20,850 nt of DNA from Chloroflexota bacterium (GCA_023484185.1 JAMDBC010000048.1:1-20850), one strand, 5' to 3'. Numbered from the stretch's first letter, positions 7,785-16,004 are shown. Numbers and translations are program-made. The notes: generated by a model from the sequence alone, not told the origin.

Positions 7785-8720
7785 TTATTTACTGACCGGC
7801 GTCTGGAAAAACTTCTTCAACAAGTCTGTATATTCCGCGGGGTGATTCAAGTATGAGAAATGCCCTGCATTGTGGAAGGTATACACGCTCGCGCTTGAAT
7901 ACGTTGCTTTCAATGCTTCACGTAACGCCGGTTCCACTAACGGGTCGTTATCCGATTCGATGATCATCACCGGAACGCCGAGCATCTGGATATTGGGCGC
8001 CACAAAAGGTTCGACGACAGCGCGATAACGCCCCACCACCTGAGCCTTGCTCATGCGGCCATAACTGATTTCATTTAAAAAGGCCAATGTGAATTCGTCA
8101 TTTCCCGACGCAGGATAGATGCTATTCGCAAAGCTTCCGCGTAGGACATTCAGCACAAGCCACTCAGGTAGATATGGCAGGAGCGCGCCAATCGTTTTAT
8201 TCTTCTCTGCGATAATTTTATTTGGCGGAAAGGTGTTGGCAAAAACAGCGCGCAAAATATGGTCGGAATGTCGCGCTACCAGATACTGGGCAAAATATCC
8301 GCCCAACGATGTGCCGACGAGATCAACTTTATCAACCTTTTCATGGTCAATGATTGTCGAAATCCCCTTATCCATTTCTTCAAGCGAATTTACGGCGGGA
8401 TATGTAACAGAGATGATGCGATAATCATTTTTTAACGCTTCGATCTGCTGCCACCAAATATCGTAACTACCGGTCATTCCGTGCAAAAATAGAATAGTTT
8501 CCTGCCCACTGCCGACGATAATATAATCCCATTCGATGCCATCAACATAAACATACTTCGTGGGATAAGCCTCTCGAAACGCAACAAGGGATTTCGTGGT
8601 CTCCGGGTTGGCTTTTGCATACAACTGGTCGAACGGCACTTTGGGCACCGGGATAAAATAGACGCCTACCATAGCGACTACAATAATTAACGGAATAATC
8701 CATTTCAAGTTATTAAGCAC
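7785..8720 (-). CDS. membrane-anchored alpha/beta hydrolase
   Basis: A 311-residue alpha/beta-hydrolase with an N-terminal signal anchor (LNNLKWIIPLIIVVAMVGVY), so the enzyme probably faces outside. The oxyanion segment is FLHGMTGS, the nucleophile S138 lies in GTSLGG, the acid is in ESDNDPLVEP and the histidine in NAGHFSYLNHP. The substrate is unknown; esterase, lipase-like and C-C hydrolase activities are all possible. I use the GTG at 8720 because CAGGAG lies 6 bases upstream. A longer frame from 8762 would put 14 polar residues before the anchor without a ribosome site. Confidence 0.82.
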   Translation of the reverse strand: MLNNLKWIIPLIIVVAMVGVYFIPVPKVPFDQLYAKANPETTKSLVAFREAYPTKYVYVDGIEWDYIIVGSGQETILFLHGMTGSYDIWWQQIEALKNDYRIISVTYPAVNSLEEMDKGISTIIDHEKVDKVDLVGTSLGGYFAQYLVARHSDHILRAVFANTFPPNKIIAEKNKTIGALLPYLPEWLVLNVLRGSFANSIYPASGNDEFTLAFLNEISYGRMSKAQVVGRYRAVVEPFVAPNIQMLGVPVMIIESDNDPLVEPALREALKATYSSASVYTFHNAGHFSYLNHPAEYTDLLKKFFQTPVSK

Positions 8721-8766
8721 AGCAGACTCCTGTTTTATTTTCCACCAATTGTAATCGCTCACAAAT

Positions 8767-8802
8767 AAAAAGTCTGGATGTTTTTAACATCCAGACTTTT
8801 TT
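8767..8802 (-). terminator. terminator of the secreted Gly/Met/Gln-rich protein gene
   Basis: A perfect 16-base stem (AAAAAGTCTGGATGTT with its complement ending CAGACTTTTT) has a 3-base loop. Read on the minus strand it follows the stop at 8816 and ends in a T run. It also sits directly upstream of the hydrolase start. Confidence 0.85.
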
Positions 8803-8815
8803 AGTTCAAGCGTGT

Positions 8816-9289
8816 TTATGGGTTGGACTGCTGCCAGCGGTTGCCGCGTCCCATGCCCTGACCAATAGGTTGACCAGTTCTGTTGCAAGGGCCGGTTCCT
8901 GCGCCCATGCCATAGCCTTGCCCAGCAGCCTGACCCATGCCGTGTGATTTCATCCACGTGGCCTGATCAGCGGTAATGACGCCAGCCTTGACAGCGGCAC
9001 CCAAAGCCTTCGAGCGGGCATCCGCCAAAATGGTCGGGATTTGATCCGCAGCAATGCCCTGAGACACGGCAACATCGTAAGCGGTTTCATCGGCGTCGAG
9101 GCGGGCTTCCAGCGCGTCGGGTGTCAATCCAAGTGCGCTCGCATATGCATCGACAATGTAAGTGTGGAGTGGGCCTTCAACGTTCCCTGTCACTGGCCCG
9201 CGACCGCCCATGCCCTGAGCATACGCCACACCCGTGGTCAGGATATCCAGCGCCACCAGCACAGTCACAACGATCAAAAAGTTTTTCAT
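8816..9289 (-). CDS. secreted Gly/Met/Gln-rich protein with helical repeats, unknown function
   Basis: A 157-residue exported protein. A signal peptide (MKNFLIVV onward, ending VAYA-QG) precedes a helical region with two or three degenerate repeats (LGLTPDALEARLDADETAY, then VSQGIAADQIPTILADARSKAL and VKAGVITADQATWM). The tail is rich in Gly, Met, Gln and Asn with GQGYGMGAGTG and GQGMGRG. Similar helical repeat plus Gly/Met tail proteins occur in environmental Gram-positives and Chloroflexi without assigned function; the Met/His content could suit metal binding. I choose the second ATG (9289): AGGAG is 7 bases before it but only 1 base before the ATG at 9295. Confidence 0.75.
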   Translation of the reverse strand: MKNFLIVVTVLVALDILTTGVAYAQGMGGRGPVTGNVEGPLHTYIVDAYASALGLTPDALEARLDADETAYDVAVSQGIAADQIPTILADARSKALGAAVKAGVITADQATWMKSHGMGQAAGQGYGMGAGTGPCNRTGQPIGQGMGRGNRWQQSNP

Positions 9290-9298
9290 TTTCATACT

Positions 9299-9353
9299 CC
9301 TTTGTTTAGTTTTCTGGAGTTCTTTCTCTCCAGCTTTCTAAACAAAGGATACC
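9299..9353 (-). promoter_or_regulatory. 5'-UTR hairpin sequestering the ribosome binding site
   Basis: Arms CCTTTGTTTAG and CTAAACAAAGG (11 bases, perfect) enclose CTGGAG/CTCCAG (6 bases, perfect), separated by 4-base internal loops, with an 8-base apical loop. In the minus-strand message the 3' arm ends in AAAGG of the AAAGGAG Shine-Dalgarno, so the ribosome site is paired when the hairpin forms. This looks like a translational switch for the secreted protein, or a binding site at the DNA level. Confidence 0.65.
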
Positions 9354-9369
9354 GGGGGAATGTAAAGAC

Positions 9370-9397
9370 AATATAAAGGATACCTAAAGATTATCAA
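9370..9397 (-). promoter_or_regulatory. promoter of the secreted protein gene
   Basis: On the minus strand TTGATA (9397-9392) and TATATT (9375-9370) are 16 bases apart, starting transcription near 9363, just upstream of the hairpin. GGTATCCTTT occurs in the spacer (9384-9375) and again 31 bases later at the foot of the hairpin (9353-9344), a three-turn spacing that could bind a regulator. Confidence 0.55.
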
Positions 9398-9402
9398 AAG
9401 AA

Positions 9403-11457
9403 TTATTCGCCGCCAGCCAGAAGCTTGATTCTCTCCCACGGCTTGAGGTTTGACTCGTCCGCAAGAATCCCCTTCAATTCATACAACTCATCTCGCATAG
9501 CGGCAGCTTTTTCGAACTCAAGATTTTTTGCAGCATCCTTCATTTGTTTTTCCAACTCATTGATAATTCGTTGAAGCTCAGAATTCGAGACGGCTTTCTC
9601 GCTCCTGGTGCGATACCCGCCTTTTGCTTCGGCAATCCCCAGCGCTTTATCCTTCGCTTCCCCGGACAATTGATCGGTAATATCACGAATGGCTTTGTGA
9701 ATGCTGGCCGGCGTGATGCCGTGTTCCTGGTTGTATTTCACCTGCTTGGTACGGCGGCGGGTCGTTTCGTCAATCGCACGTTTCATCGAATCGGTGACGC
9801 GATCCGCGTACATGATGACACGTCCATTTATGTGGCGCGCGGCACGTCCCGTGGTCTGGATCAAAGCCGTGTCCGAGCGCAGGAAACCTTCCTTGTCGGC
9901 ATCCAAAATCGCAACCAGGGAAACTTCCGGCAAGTCAAGTCCTTCGCGCAAAAGATTGATGCCGACGATCACATCGAACACACCCAGACGAAGGTCGCGC
10001 AAAATGCCTATGCGCTCCAGCGTCTCGACTTCCGAATGCAGGTAATGGACTTTGATTCCAAGTTCCTGCAAATATTCGGACAAATCTTCCGCCATGCGTT
10101 TCGTCAACGTTGTAACCAGCACGCGTTCACCCACTTCGACGCGCGCACGAATCTCTTTGAGCAAGTCATCCACTTGTCCCGTTGTCGAGCGGACCTCCAC
10201 CTCGGGGTCAACCAAGCCTGTCGGGCGAATGATCTGTTCGGCCACCTGCTCGGCATGTTGCATTTCATAAGGCCCCGGCGTAGCTGACGTAAAAATGGTG
10301 TAGCCCATACACTTTTCAAATTCATCAAACTTCAATGGACGATTATCCACCGCACTTGGCAGGCGAAAACCATATTCAACTAAAGTTTCTTTGCGGGCGC
10401 GATCACCGTTGTACATGCCGCGAATTTGCGGAATAGACATGTGGCTTTCATCGATCACCAGCAAATAATCGCTCGGCAAAAAGTCGATCATCGTCCACGG
10501 ATGCGTGCCGGCCGCGCGGCCATCCAGATGCCGCGAATAATTTTCAACGCCGGAGCAATATCCAACTTCACGAAGCATCTCAAGATCGTAGCGCGTGCGC
10601 TGTTCGATGCGTTGCGCTTCGATCAGCTTGCCTTCAGATTTAAAAAGCGCGATACGTTCTTCAAGTTCCTTTTCGATATTACCGATGGCCTCTTTGAGTT
10701 TATCGGCTTCGGTCAAATAATGTTTGGCGGGGAAAATCGAAATTTCCTGCGGCTCTTCAAAGATCTCTCCAGTCAACGGACTGAACTGTGTGATGCGTTC
10801 GACTTCATCGCCGAAGAACGTGACGCGATAACCGCGCTTGTCTTCATAAGCCGGAATAATTTCCAGCGTCTCACCCCGGACCCGGAAAAGGCCCGGCCTT
10901 AATTCCATATCGTTACGCTGATACTGACTCTCGATCAACTGACGGATCAACGCGTTGCGCCGATAGACCTCCCCCACTTTGAGCGTCACCGTTCCGCGCC
11001 CAAATTCTTCCGGGCTGCCGAGACCATAAATGCACGAGACCGACGCGACAATGATCACGTCCTTGCGAGAAATAAGCGAAGTCGTCGCCGCCAGCCGCAG
11101 ACGTTCGATCTCTTCATTGATCTCAGTTTCTTTTTCGATGAACAGATCGTGACGCGGAACATACGCCTCAGGCTGGTAATAATCATAATAAGAAACAAAA
11201 TATTCGACCGCGTTCTCAGGAAAGAATTCCTTGAACTCGGCATATAACTGCGCGGCCAGAGTCTTATTATGCGCCATGATCAGCGCGGGCTTCTGCAATT
11301 GCTGGATGACGGATGCAATCGTAAACGTCTTGCCAGTACCGGTCGCGCCGAGCAAGACTTGATTCCGCATCCCCTTGCGGATTCCATCTACAAGTTGAAT
11401 GATCGCTTCCGGCTGGTCGCCGGTGGGGATAAATGGGGCTTGAAGTTTAAAGTCCAT
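9403..11457 (-). CDS. uvrB: excinuclease ABC subunit B
   Basis: UvrB, 684 residues, the damage-verifying helicase of nucleotide excision repair, which works with UvrA and UvrC on DNA. Walker A is GATGTGKT (37-44), the strand-clamping beta-hairpin starts at [12 protein letters not shown] (90-101), the DE-box is VIDESH, and helicase motif VI lies in QTTGRAARH. The C-terminal UVR domain ([17 protein letters not shown]) that contacts UvrC is intact. The frame stays open to 11529, but homology begins at [19 protein letters not shown] (ATG 11457), so the upstream 24 residues are excluded. A LexA-like palindrome lies over its promoter. Confidence 0.97.
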   Translation of the reverse strand: MDFKLQAPFIPTGDQPEAIIQLVDGIRKGMRNQVLLGATGTGKTFTIASVIQQLQKPALIMAHNKTLAAQLYAEFKEFFPENAVEYFVSYYDYYQPEAYVPRHDLFIEKETEINEEIERLRLAATTSLISRKDVIIVASVSCIYGLGSPEEFGRGTVTLKVGEVYRRNALIRQLIESQYQRNDMELRPGLFRVRGETLEIIPAYEDKRGYRVTFFGDEVERITQFSPLTGEIFEEPQEISIFPAKHYLTEADKLKEAIGNIEKELEERIALFKSEGKLIEAQRIEQRTRYDLEMLREVGYCSGVENYSRHLDGRAAGTHPWTMIDFLPSDYLLVIDESHMSIPQIRGMYNGDRARKETLVEYGFRLPSAVDNRPLKFDEFEKCMGYTIFTSATPGPYEMQHAEQVAEQIIRPTGLVDPEVEVRSTTGQVDDLLKEIRARVEVGERVLVTTLTKRMAEDLSEYLQELGIKVHYLHSEVETLERIGILRDLRLGVFDVIVGINLLREGLDLPEVSLVAILDADKEGFLRSDTALIQTTGRAARHINGRVIMYADRVTDSMKRAIDETTRRRTKQVKYNQEHGITPASIHKAIRDITDQLSGEAKDKALGIAEAKGGYRTRSEKAVSNSELQRIINELEKQMKDAAKNLEFEKAAAMRDELYELKGILADESNLKPWERIKLLAGGE

Positions 11458-11477
11458 AAAGTCTCGCTTCGCTAGGT

Positions 11478-11519
11478 GAACGTACGTTCTATTATACTGC
11501 CTCTTTGAATTATTTCCAA
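11478..11519 (-). promoter_or_regulatory. uvrB promoter with LexA-type SOS box
   Basis: On the minus strand TTGGAA (11519-11514) and TATAAT (11496-11491) are 17 bases apart. Immediately downstream, at the expected start site, lies the perfect palindrome GAACGTACGTTC (11489-11478), matching the GAAC-N4-GTTC core of the Gram-positive-type LexA box. This predicts SOS induction of uvrB. Confidence 0.7.
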
Positions 11520-11591
11520 GCTCGGCCATTCATACAGAACAAGAATGAAATCCAGTATTTGCCAAATTACGCAGTACGTTGTATCACCGAC

Positions 11592-11623
11592 AAAAAACCG
11601 AGGGCGTTGATTCGCTCTCGGTT
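11592..11623 (-). terminator. terminator of the lipoprotein gene
   Basis: On the minus strand the stem ACCGAGAGCG/CGCCCTCGGT (one G-U pair, 6-base loop) runs into six T residues. It follows the lipoprotein stop at 11647 and precedes the uvrB promoter. Confidence 0.75.
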
Positions 11624-11646
11624 CGTAGAGTCCGCTCAAGGTCTAG

Positions 11647-12282
11647 CTATGGAAGCGGGTTGGGAGGAAAAGTTCCTTCCGGCGCGTAATAGTCGTTCGG
11701 GTCAACGCCAGTCGTCACATGACCGGCAGTCACAACCACATCAATCAACGTATGGTCATTACAACCATACTGCAAGCCACACGGTACCATTTGAGAATAG
11801 CCGCCGATGGGGCCTGGATTAAATCCGCCGCCCGGCAGGGTGTACGCCAAAACGCGATACGTGCCCGGAGGCAGATTATCAAGCTGATATGAATTTTGTC
11901 CGAAGGCTGTGTCAACGTGATAATAATTCGGTGCGCCAACCTGAAAGGCCACGATCCGCAAAGAAGGAATGCCGCTGGCTGGATACATCAGCGTACCTGA
12001 AATACTCCCGGTTGCGGCAACGGGATGGAGCGTTGATGCAAGCGCGGGAACAACGGCTTGGGTTGCACTTGAAACTGGTTGAGCAGTGGGAATGGCCTGT
12101 GTCGCGGCTGGTTGCGCGTTGGCCGCCTGCTGGGTCATCGCTTGAAACGTGGCTTGAACGATTTGACTCACATCCTGAGTTGGTTCGCTAAAATTGATCG
12201 TAACGTGGTCCGGCAACGGGCCGCAGGAGGCCGCAAAAACAGCCAGCAAAGTCAGATACAGCATTACTCGTAAAGTACGCAT
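11647..12282 (-). CDS. lipoprotein with Thr/Gln/Ala-rich linker and C-terminal beta domain
   Basis: A 211-residue predicted lipoprotein. The signal peptide ends in the lipobox AVFAASC (cysteine 20). Residues about 45-90 are a low-complexity Ala/Gln/Thr/Pro/Val linker. The remainder looks like a carboxypeptidase-regulatory-like beta-sandwich (GSISGTLMYPASGIPSLRIVAF, then NLPPGTYRVLAYTLPGG) with a paired-cysteine loop, PCGLQYGCND. It probably projects from the outer face of the membrane; its ligand is unknown. GAGGAG precedes the ATG. The kimA gene ends 67 bases upstream on the same strand with no terminator that I can see, so read-through from kimA is possible. Confidence 0.75.
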   Translation of the reverse strand: MRTLRVMLYLTLLAVFAASCGPLPDHVTINFSEPTQDVSQIVQATFQAMTQQAANAQPAATQAIPTAQPVSSATQAVVPALASTLHPVAATGSISGTLMYPASGIPSLRIVAFQVGAPNYYHVDTAFGQNSYQLDNLPPGTYRVLAYTLPGGGFNPGPIGGYSQMVPCGLQYGCNDHTLIDVVVTAGHVTTGVDPNDYYAPEGTFPPNPLP

Positions 12283-12349
12283 TTTCTCTCCTCTATAAAT
12301 TGATACCGCATGTTAATGGCTGGAAAGGTCAATGTCAATGGTAATCTCG

Positions 12350-14188
12350 TCACACCTTTAGGTGATAAGGCACATCGATCACAACGCGCTCCAGTCCCAT
12401 CGTGCGGCGGCCATAAAGCAAAGCCGCTTTCAAAAGCCAGGCGGTTTGATTGTGCAAAAGATTCTGCCACCAGGAGGTTGTCACAAATTCAGGCAGGACG
12501 ACAACCGCCAATTGACCGTCGTTATGCTCCAGATCAGTCTTCTCCAAATATTCAAGCAGCGGACCGACGATTGAGCGGAATGGAGACGGGACGATAACCA
12601 GCGGCACATCCGGCCACCACTCCTTCCATTCTTCGTTCACGCGGGACCCCGAGCCGGCTTCCATTTCGACGAAGACCGCCGTTACGTTTGACGAAATGGA
12701 TTCCGCGAACGAGACTGCATTGATCATGCCGCGATGCACGCCTGAGATCGGGATCACCACCCGCGCCGGTTTGGCAGGTCGAAGTGAAGGCGGTAATCCG
12801 TGCAATGAAAGTTGTTCGCGGACTTGCTGATAATGGCGATGCACGCGCAGAAATAAGAACACCAGCAATGGGATAAGCAAAAGGGTGATCCACGCCCCTT
12901 CCATAAATTTGCTGACCGCCACCACGATCAACGTTGTTCCGGTTGCCAAAGCACCAAGCGCATTGATCGGAGATTTCCAGAGCCGGCCGGAGGTGCGGTC
13001 TTTTATCCAATGAATGACCATGCCTGCCTGCGAAAGTGTGAACGCCATAAATGCGCCAATCGCAAAAAGCGGAACTAGCGCGTGTGTGTCGCCGTTGAAA
13101 AAGATGATCAGCGCCGCCGTCCCTGCGCCGAGCAGGATAATGCCGTTCGTGAACCCAAGCCGGTCGCCGGGACTGCTCAATTGGCGCGGCAGGAATCCAT
13201 GCTGGGCAAGGATGGCGACTAAACGCGGAAAGCCCGCAAAACTGGTGTTGGCTGCGACGGTCAAAATACCAAGCGTGGCAAATTGAATGATGAAATAAAA
13301 CGGACTCGTCCCAACCAAGCGGCGCGCCAGCGCGGAAAGGATCGTCTCTTCAGGCCCGGCTGTGACTGCGAAGAAACGAGTCAGTGCAATCGAGCCAATG
13401 AAAAGCGAAGCCATCAGGAAGGCCATTACCATCAAAGTCCTTCCGGCATTTTTCGATTCAGGCGGTTCAAAAACAGGAACGCCGTTGCTGATGGCCTCCA
13501 CGCCGGTCAGCGCGGTGCTGCCAGTTGAGAAGGCGTGCAAAACGAGAAAAAGTGTCAGCGGCTCAAGCACCGGAACGTTGACCATTTCCAACGGAGTCGG
13601 CCCTTCGATGAAGAGACGGAAGAGTCCGTACGCAATCATGGCTAGATACGTCACCACAAAAAAATAAACCGGGATTGCCATTGCAGTTCCGGTTTCTTGA
13701 AGTCCGCGCAAGTTGAGCAGGGTAATGATAAGGAGCAGGAAAAGTGCAATTGAGACGCGGTACGGCCACAGGTCCGGAAATGCCGAAGCGATAGCCGCCA
13801 CGCCCGCGGTCAGACTGACAGCCGCGTTCAATAAATAATCGGTCAACAAAGCCGCGGCTGCGACCAGTCCCGGAATCGTCCCCAGATTTGAACGCGCAAC
13901 GATGTACGATCCGCCGCCGGATGGATAAGCGTGAATGGTTTGAAAATAAGAGAGCGCAACGATGGCGAGCAGAGTGCTGATGGCGAGGGCAATCGGCCAG
14001 GCATAAGCCAGTCCCGCCGTGCCAGCCACGATGAGGCCAAGATAAATTTCCTGGTTGGCATACGCGATGGACGCCAGCGCATCGGGAGAAAAAGCGGCCA
14101 GCGCACGGAGTTTATTGAGGCGCTGGTGTATGGCGGACGAGGTCGGTAACGCCGGTCCAATCAGCCAATCTTTCAAGTGTGAGAGCAT
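12350..14188 (-). CDS. kimA: KimA-type (YdaO) potassium importer, APC superfamily
   Basis: A 612-residue APC-superfamily transporter that resembles Bacillus subtilis KimA along its length, as I remember it. Shared segments are FSPDALASIAYANQEI near the start, AYPSGGGSYIVA, DYLLNAAVSLTAG, LTGVEAISNGVPVF, the AANTSFAGFPRL stretch, LFAIGAFMAFTLSQAGM, and the cytosolic C-terminal domain with LHNQTAWLLKAALLYG. KimA is a high-affinity K+/H+ symporter, inhibited by c-di-AMP in Bacillus. ATG 14188 has GAGGAG 9 bases upstream; the frame reaches 14212 but only from a TTG with no ribosome site. The predicted 5' leader is about 20 bases, so the c-di-AMP riboswitch known upstream of Bacillus kimA is absent. 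Confidence 0.87.
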   Translation of the reverse strand: MLSHLKDWLIGPALPTSSAIHQRLNKLRALAAFSPDALASIAYANQEIYLGLIVAGTAGLAYAWPIALAISTLLAIVALSYFQTIHAYPSGGGSYIVARSNLGTIPGLVAAAALLTDYLLNAAVSLTAGVAAIASAFPDLWPYRVSIALFLLLIITLLNLRGLQETGTAMAIPVYFFVVTYLAMIAYGLFRLFIEGPTPLEMVNVPVLEPLTLFLVLHAFSTGSTALTGVEAISNGVPVFEPPESKNAGRTLMVMAFLMASLFIGSIALTRFFAVTAGPEETILSALARRLVGTSPFYFIIQFATLGILTVAANTSFAGFPRLVAILAQHGFLPRQLSSPGDRLGFTNGIILLGAGTAALIIFFNGDTHALVPLFAIGAFMAFTLSQAGMVIHWIKDRTSGRLWKSPINALGALATGTTLIVVAVSKFMEGAWITLLLIPLLVFLFLRVHRHYQQVREQLSLHGLPPSLRPAKPARVVIPISGVHRGMINAVSFAESISSNVTAVFVEMEAGSGSRVNEEWKEWWPDVPLVIVPSPFRSIVGPLLEYLEKTDLEHNDGQLAVVVLPEFVTTSWWQNLLHNQTAWLLKAALLYGRRTMGLERVVIDVPYHLKV

Positions 14189-14213
14189 GCGTTTCTTCTC
14201 CTCGTAGGTCAAC

Positions 14214-14243
14214 TTGATTATACGCTCGATAACCTGCTATACT
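14214..14243. promoter_or_regulatory. overlapping divergent promoters of kimA and mgsA
   Basis: On the plus strand TTGATT (14214-14219) and TATACT (14238-14243) are 18 bases apart and serve mgsA. On the minus strand a perfect TATAAT (14222-14217) serves kimA and overlaps the mgsA -35; its own -35 is weak. Polymerase binding at one should exclude the other. Confidence 0.5.
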
Positions 14244-14270
14244 ATTTCGGAGAAAGGAAGCAGGATTCTT

Positions 14271-14774
14271 ATGAGTCACAAAAAAATCATGATGGAACCC
14301 GACAAGAAAATCGCGCTGGTAGCACACGATAACAAGAAACAGGACCTGGTGGAGTGGGCCAAGTTCAACCGCGACCTGTTGGCACATCACCAAGTATACG
14401 CAACAGGCACCACCGGCGAGATGTTGGAACGCGAGCTTGGATTCAAAATCACAAAACTACAAAGCGGCCCTTTGGGCGGCGACCAGCAAGTCGGCGCGAT
14501 GATCGTGGAAGACGAGATCAACTTCCTGATCTTTTTCTGGGATCCGCTGGAGCCGATGCCGCACGATCCCGATGTCAAGGCGCTTTTGCGAATGGCGGCC
14601 GTCTGGAATATTCCGATTGCGTGCAACCGCGCCTCCGCGGATTTTATGATCTCGTCTCCGCTGATGGACGGAGAGTACAACCGTCTCGTCCCAGATTATG
14701 ACGGCTACCGCAAACGAAAAATCCCGCAGACCGAGACAACCGGCAAAGCCGCGAAAGTTCACGAAACAAAATAA
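14271..14774 (+). CDS. mgsA: methylglyoxal synthase
   Basis: A 167-residue methylglyoxal synthase, which converts dihydroxyacetone phosphate to methylglyoxal and phosphate, a bypass that frees phosphate when glycolytic intermediates build up. Recognisable segments, aligned to E. coli MgsA numbering, are LVAHD (H19, D20), YATGTTG (phosphate site), GPLGGDQQVGA with catalytic D71, and FFWDPLEPMPHDPDVKALLR (D91, H98, D101). The C-terminus is about 15 residues longer than in E. coli and highly charged. ATG 14271 is preceded by AGAAAGGAAGCAGGA. It is divergent from the potassium importer. Confidence 0.95.
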   Translation: MSHKKIMMEPDKKIALVAHDNKKQDLVEWAKFNRDLLAHHQVYATGTTGEMLERELGFKITKLQSGPLGGDQQVGAMIVEDEINFLIFFWDPLEPMPHDPDVKALLRMAAVWNIPIACNRASADFMISSPLMDGEYNRLVPDYDGYRKRKIPQTETTGKAAKVHETK

Positions 14775-14792
14775 GACGCGAGTCAATCGCCA

Positions 14793-15365
14793 ATGGACAT
14801 CACCAAAACTTTGTATGTAACGAACCGCGTCGAATGGCGCAAATGGTTGAAAAAGAACTACAAAACGAAAAAGGAAATCTGGCTGGTTTATTACAAGAAA
14901 GCAAGCGGAAAGCCGCGCATCGAATATAACGACGCGGTGGAGGAAGCATTATGCTTCGGCTGGATCGACAGCACCGTTCGCAAACTGGACGATGAGCGGT
15001 TCGCCCAAAGATTTACCCCGCGCAAGCCCAGGAGCGGATACTCACCAGCCAACAAGGAGCGGTTGAGAAAACTTATCTCTGATGGAAAAGTAATGAAAGA
15101 CGTGCTCGTTTTGCTCGCCTCACTTGGCGATCTTTCGGTCGAGAAGTTTGAAATCCCCGCCGACATTTTGAGGGCAGTCAAAGCCAATAAAGAAGCGTGG
15201 AAGAATTTTCAAAACTTCTCGGATACTTACAAGCGCATCCGCATTGGTTTTATAGATGGCGCAAGGAACCGGCCAGAAGAATTTCAAAAGCGGCTGAATT
15301 ATTTTATCAAGATGACGGGGAAGAACAGACAGTTTGGGTTCGGAGGAATAGAGAAACATTATTAG
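14793..15365 (+). CDS. YdeI/OmpD-associated (OmdA) family protein
   Basis: A 190-residue member of the YdeI/OmpD-associated family. The family marks are WRKWLKKNYKTKKEIWLVYYKK, ALCFGWIDSTVRKLDDER and FTPRKPRSGYSPANKERLRKL. The OmdA helical tail follows (KRIRIGFIDGARNRPEEFQ to the end). Members are linked to resistance to antimicrobial peptides in enteric bacteria; the biochemical activity is unknown. It begins 18 bases after mgsA without a clear ribosome site. It is the only full-length copy of a sequence whose last 45 codons recur three times downstream, each time after an unrelated gene. Confidence 0.85.
   Translation: MDITKTLYVTNRVEWRKWLKKNYKTKKEIWLVYYKKASGKPRIEYNDAVEEALCFGWIDSTVRKLDDERFAQRFTPRKPRSGYSPANKERLRKLISDGKVMKDVLVLLASLGDLSVEKFEIPADILRAVKANKEAWKNFQNFSDTYKRIRIGFIDGARNRPEEFQKRLNYFIKMTGKNRQFGFGGIEKHY
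15231..15365 (+). repeat. OmdA tail repeat, copy 1 (inside the intact gene)
   Basis: The last 45 codons of the intact OmdA gene, from KRIRI to KHY and the stop. This is the reference for copies 2 to 4. Its stop is TAG; theirs are TGA, TGA and TAA. It differs from them at many third-codon positions. Confidence 0.9.
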
Positions 15366-15372
15366 CGCCCGA

Positions 15373-15699
15373 TTGAAAACGGAATGCAGACTTTATTTGA
15401 AAACATGTATAATCCAAACAGGAAATCTTACGGCAGAACTTTCACGCTTTTTCGGAATTATCATTCGCATGTTCGCTGAACACGGTGGGAGGCACCATAC
15501 CCCACACTTTCATGCCGTATATCAGGAGTATGAGGCCGTTTTTACAATCAATCCTGTAGAAATGTTTTCTGGCTCCATGCCGAGCAAACAACAAAGATTG
15601 GTAGTGGCGTGGGCGGAAATCCATCAGGAGGAGTTACAAATGGCATGGAAATTGCTGGATGGCGGAAAAAAACCGTCATCTATCGAACCGCTCAAATAA
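15373..15699 (+). CDS. DUF4160 domain protein
   Basis: A small protein recognised as DUF4160 by LSRFFGIIIRMFAEHGGRH and HTPHFHAVYQEYEAVF, then a helix with RLVVAWAEIHQEEL. The histidine-rich HFHA region is typical of the family, which is often adjacent to DUF2442 and suspected to form a toxin-antitoxin-like pair; function is unproven. Homology begins around TAELSRFF (15430), where relatives have a Met-Pro start; here that codon is ACG. CAGGAAA lies just before it. The only standard start upstream is TTG at 15373, used for the coordinates, but those 19 extra residues overlap a TATAAT (15408-15413) and may not be translated. Confidence 0.7.
   Translation: MKTECRLYLKTCIIQTGNLTAELSRFFGIIIRMFAEHGGRHHTPHFHAVYQEYEAVFTINPVEMFSGSMPSKQQRLVVAWAEIHQEELQMAWKLLDGGKKPSSIEPLK
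15408..15425 (+). promoter_or_regulatory. TATAAT-N5-CAGGAAA start module of the DUF4160 gene
   Basis: TATAAT (15408-15413) is followed after five bases by CAGGAAA (15419-15425) and then by the domain start at 15430. The same arrangement with the same spacing precedes the nucleotidyltransferase gene. Confidence 0.4.
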
Positions 15700-15713
15700 T
15701 TATGAGGCAAACT

Positions 15714-16004
15714 ATGGAACATCCAATTTACCACATTACGGATTTCAAGATTATCGCCCCTTATACTTTACGAATAAAGTTCAACGATAATACAGAACAA
15801 GCCATTAATTTCGAGCCGATCTTGCACGGTGAAATTTATGGCCCGCTCCGCGACCTGTCGCTGTTCAACCAGGTGAGACTCGACCCCGAAGTCCGCACAC
15901 TGGTTTGGCCGAATGACGCCGATTTCGATCCCGCAGATTTGCACGACTGGCCTGAAATCGAAAAGGATTTCATTGCGCACGCCCGAACGTGGGAAACGGC
16001 ATAG
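15714..16004 (+). CDS. DUF2442 domain protein
   Basis: A 96-residue DUF2442 protein recognised by ITDFKIIAPYTLRIKFND, the middle FEPILHGEIYGPLRDLSLF and the terminal VWPNDADFDPADLHDW. It is the usual neighbour of DUF4160, starting 14 bases after that gene's stop. ATG 15714 has GAGG 6 bases upstream; an earlier in-frame ATG at 15702 has none. The function is unknown; as the partner of DUF4160 it is a candidate antitoxin or DNA-binding component. The OmdA tail copy 2 follows 27 bases after its stop. Confidence 0.82.
   Translation: MEHPIYHITDFKIIAPYTLRIKFNDNTEQAINFEPILHGEIYGPLRDLSLFNQVRLDPEVRTLVWPNDADFDPADLHDWPEIEKDFIAHARTWETA

Noticed and set aside
9544..10287. Long plus-strand open frame opposite uvrB
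   Set aside because: It is antisense to a certain uvrB gene, has no recognisable domain and no ribosome site; a by-product of uvrB codon use.
11458..11529. N-terminal extension of UvrB
   Set aside because: It would run through the promoter and LexA-like box; homology begins at 11457.
12310..12597. Plus-strand small frames across the end of kimA
   Set aside because: They are out-of-frame shadows of the potassium transporter with no start signals.
14189..14270. c-di-AMP (ydaO/yuaA) riboswitch for kimA
   Set aside because: The gap is only 82 bases and the predicted leader about 20, far too short for that riboswitch.
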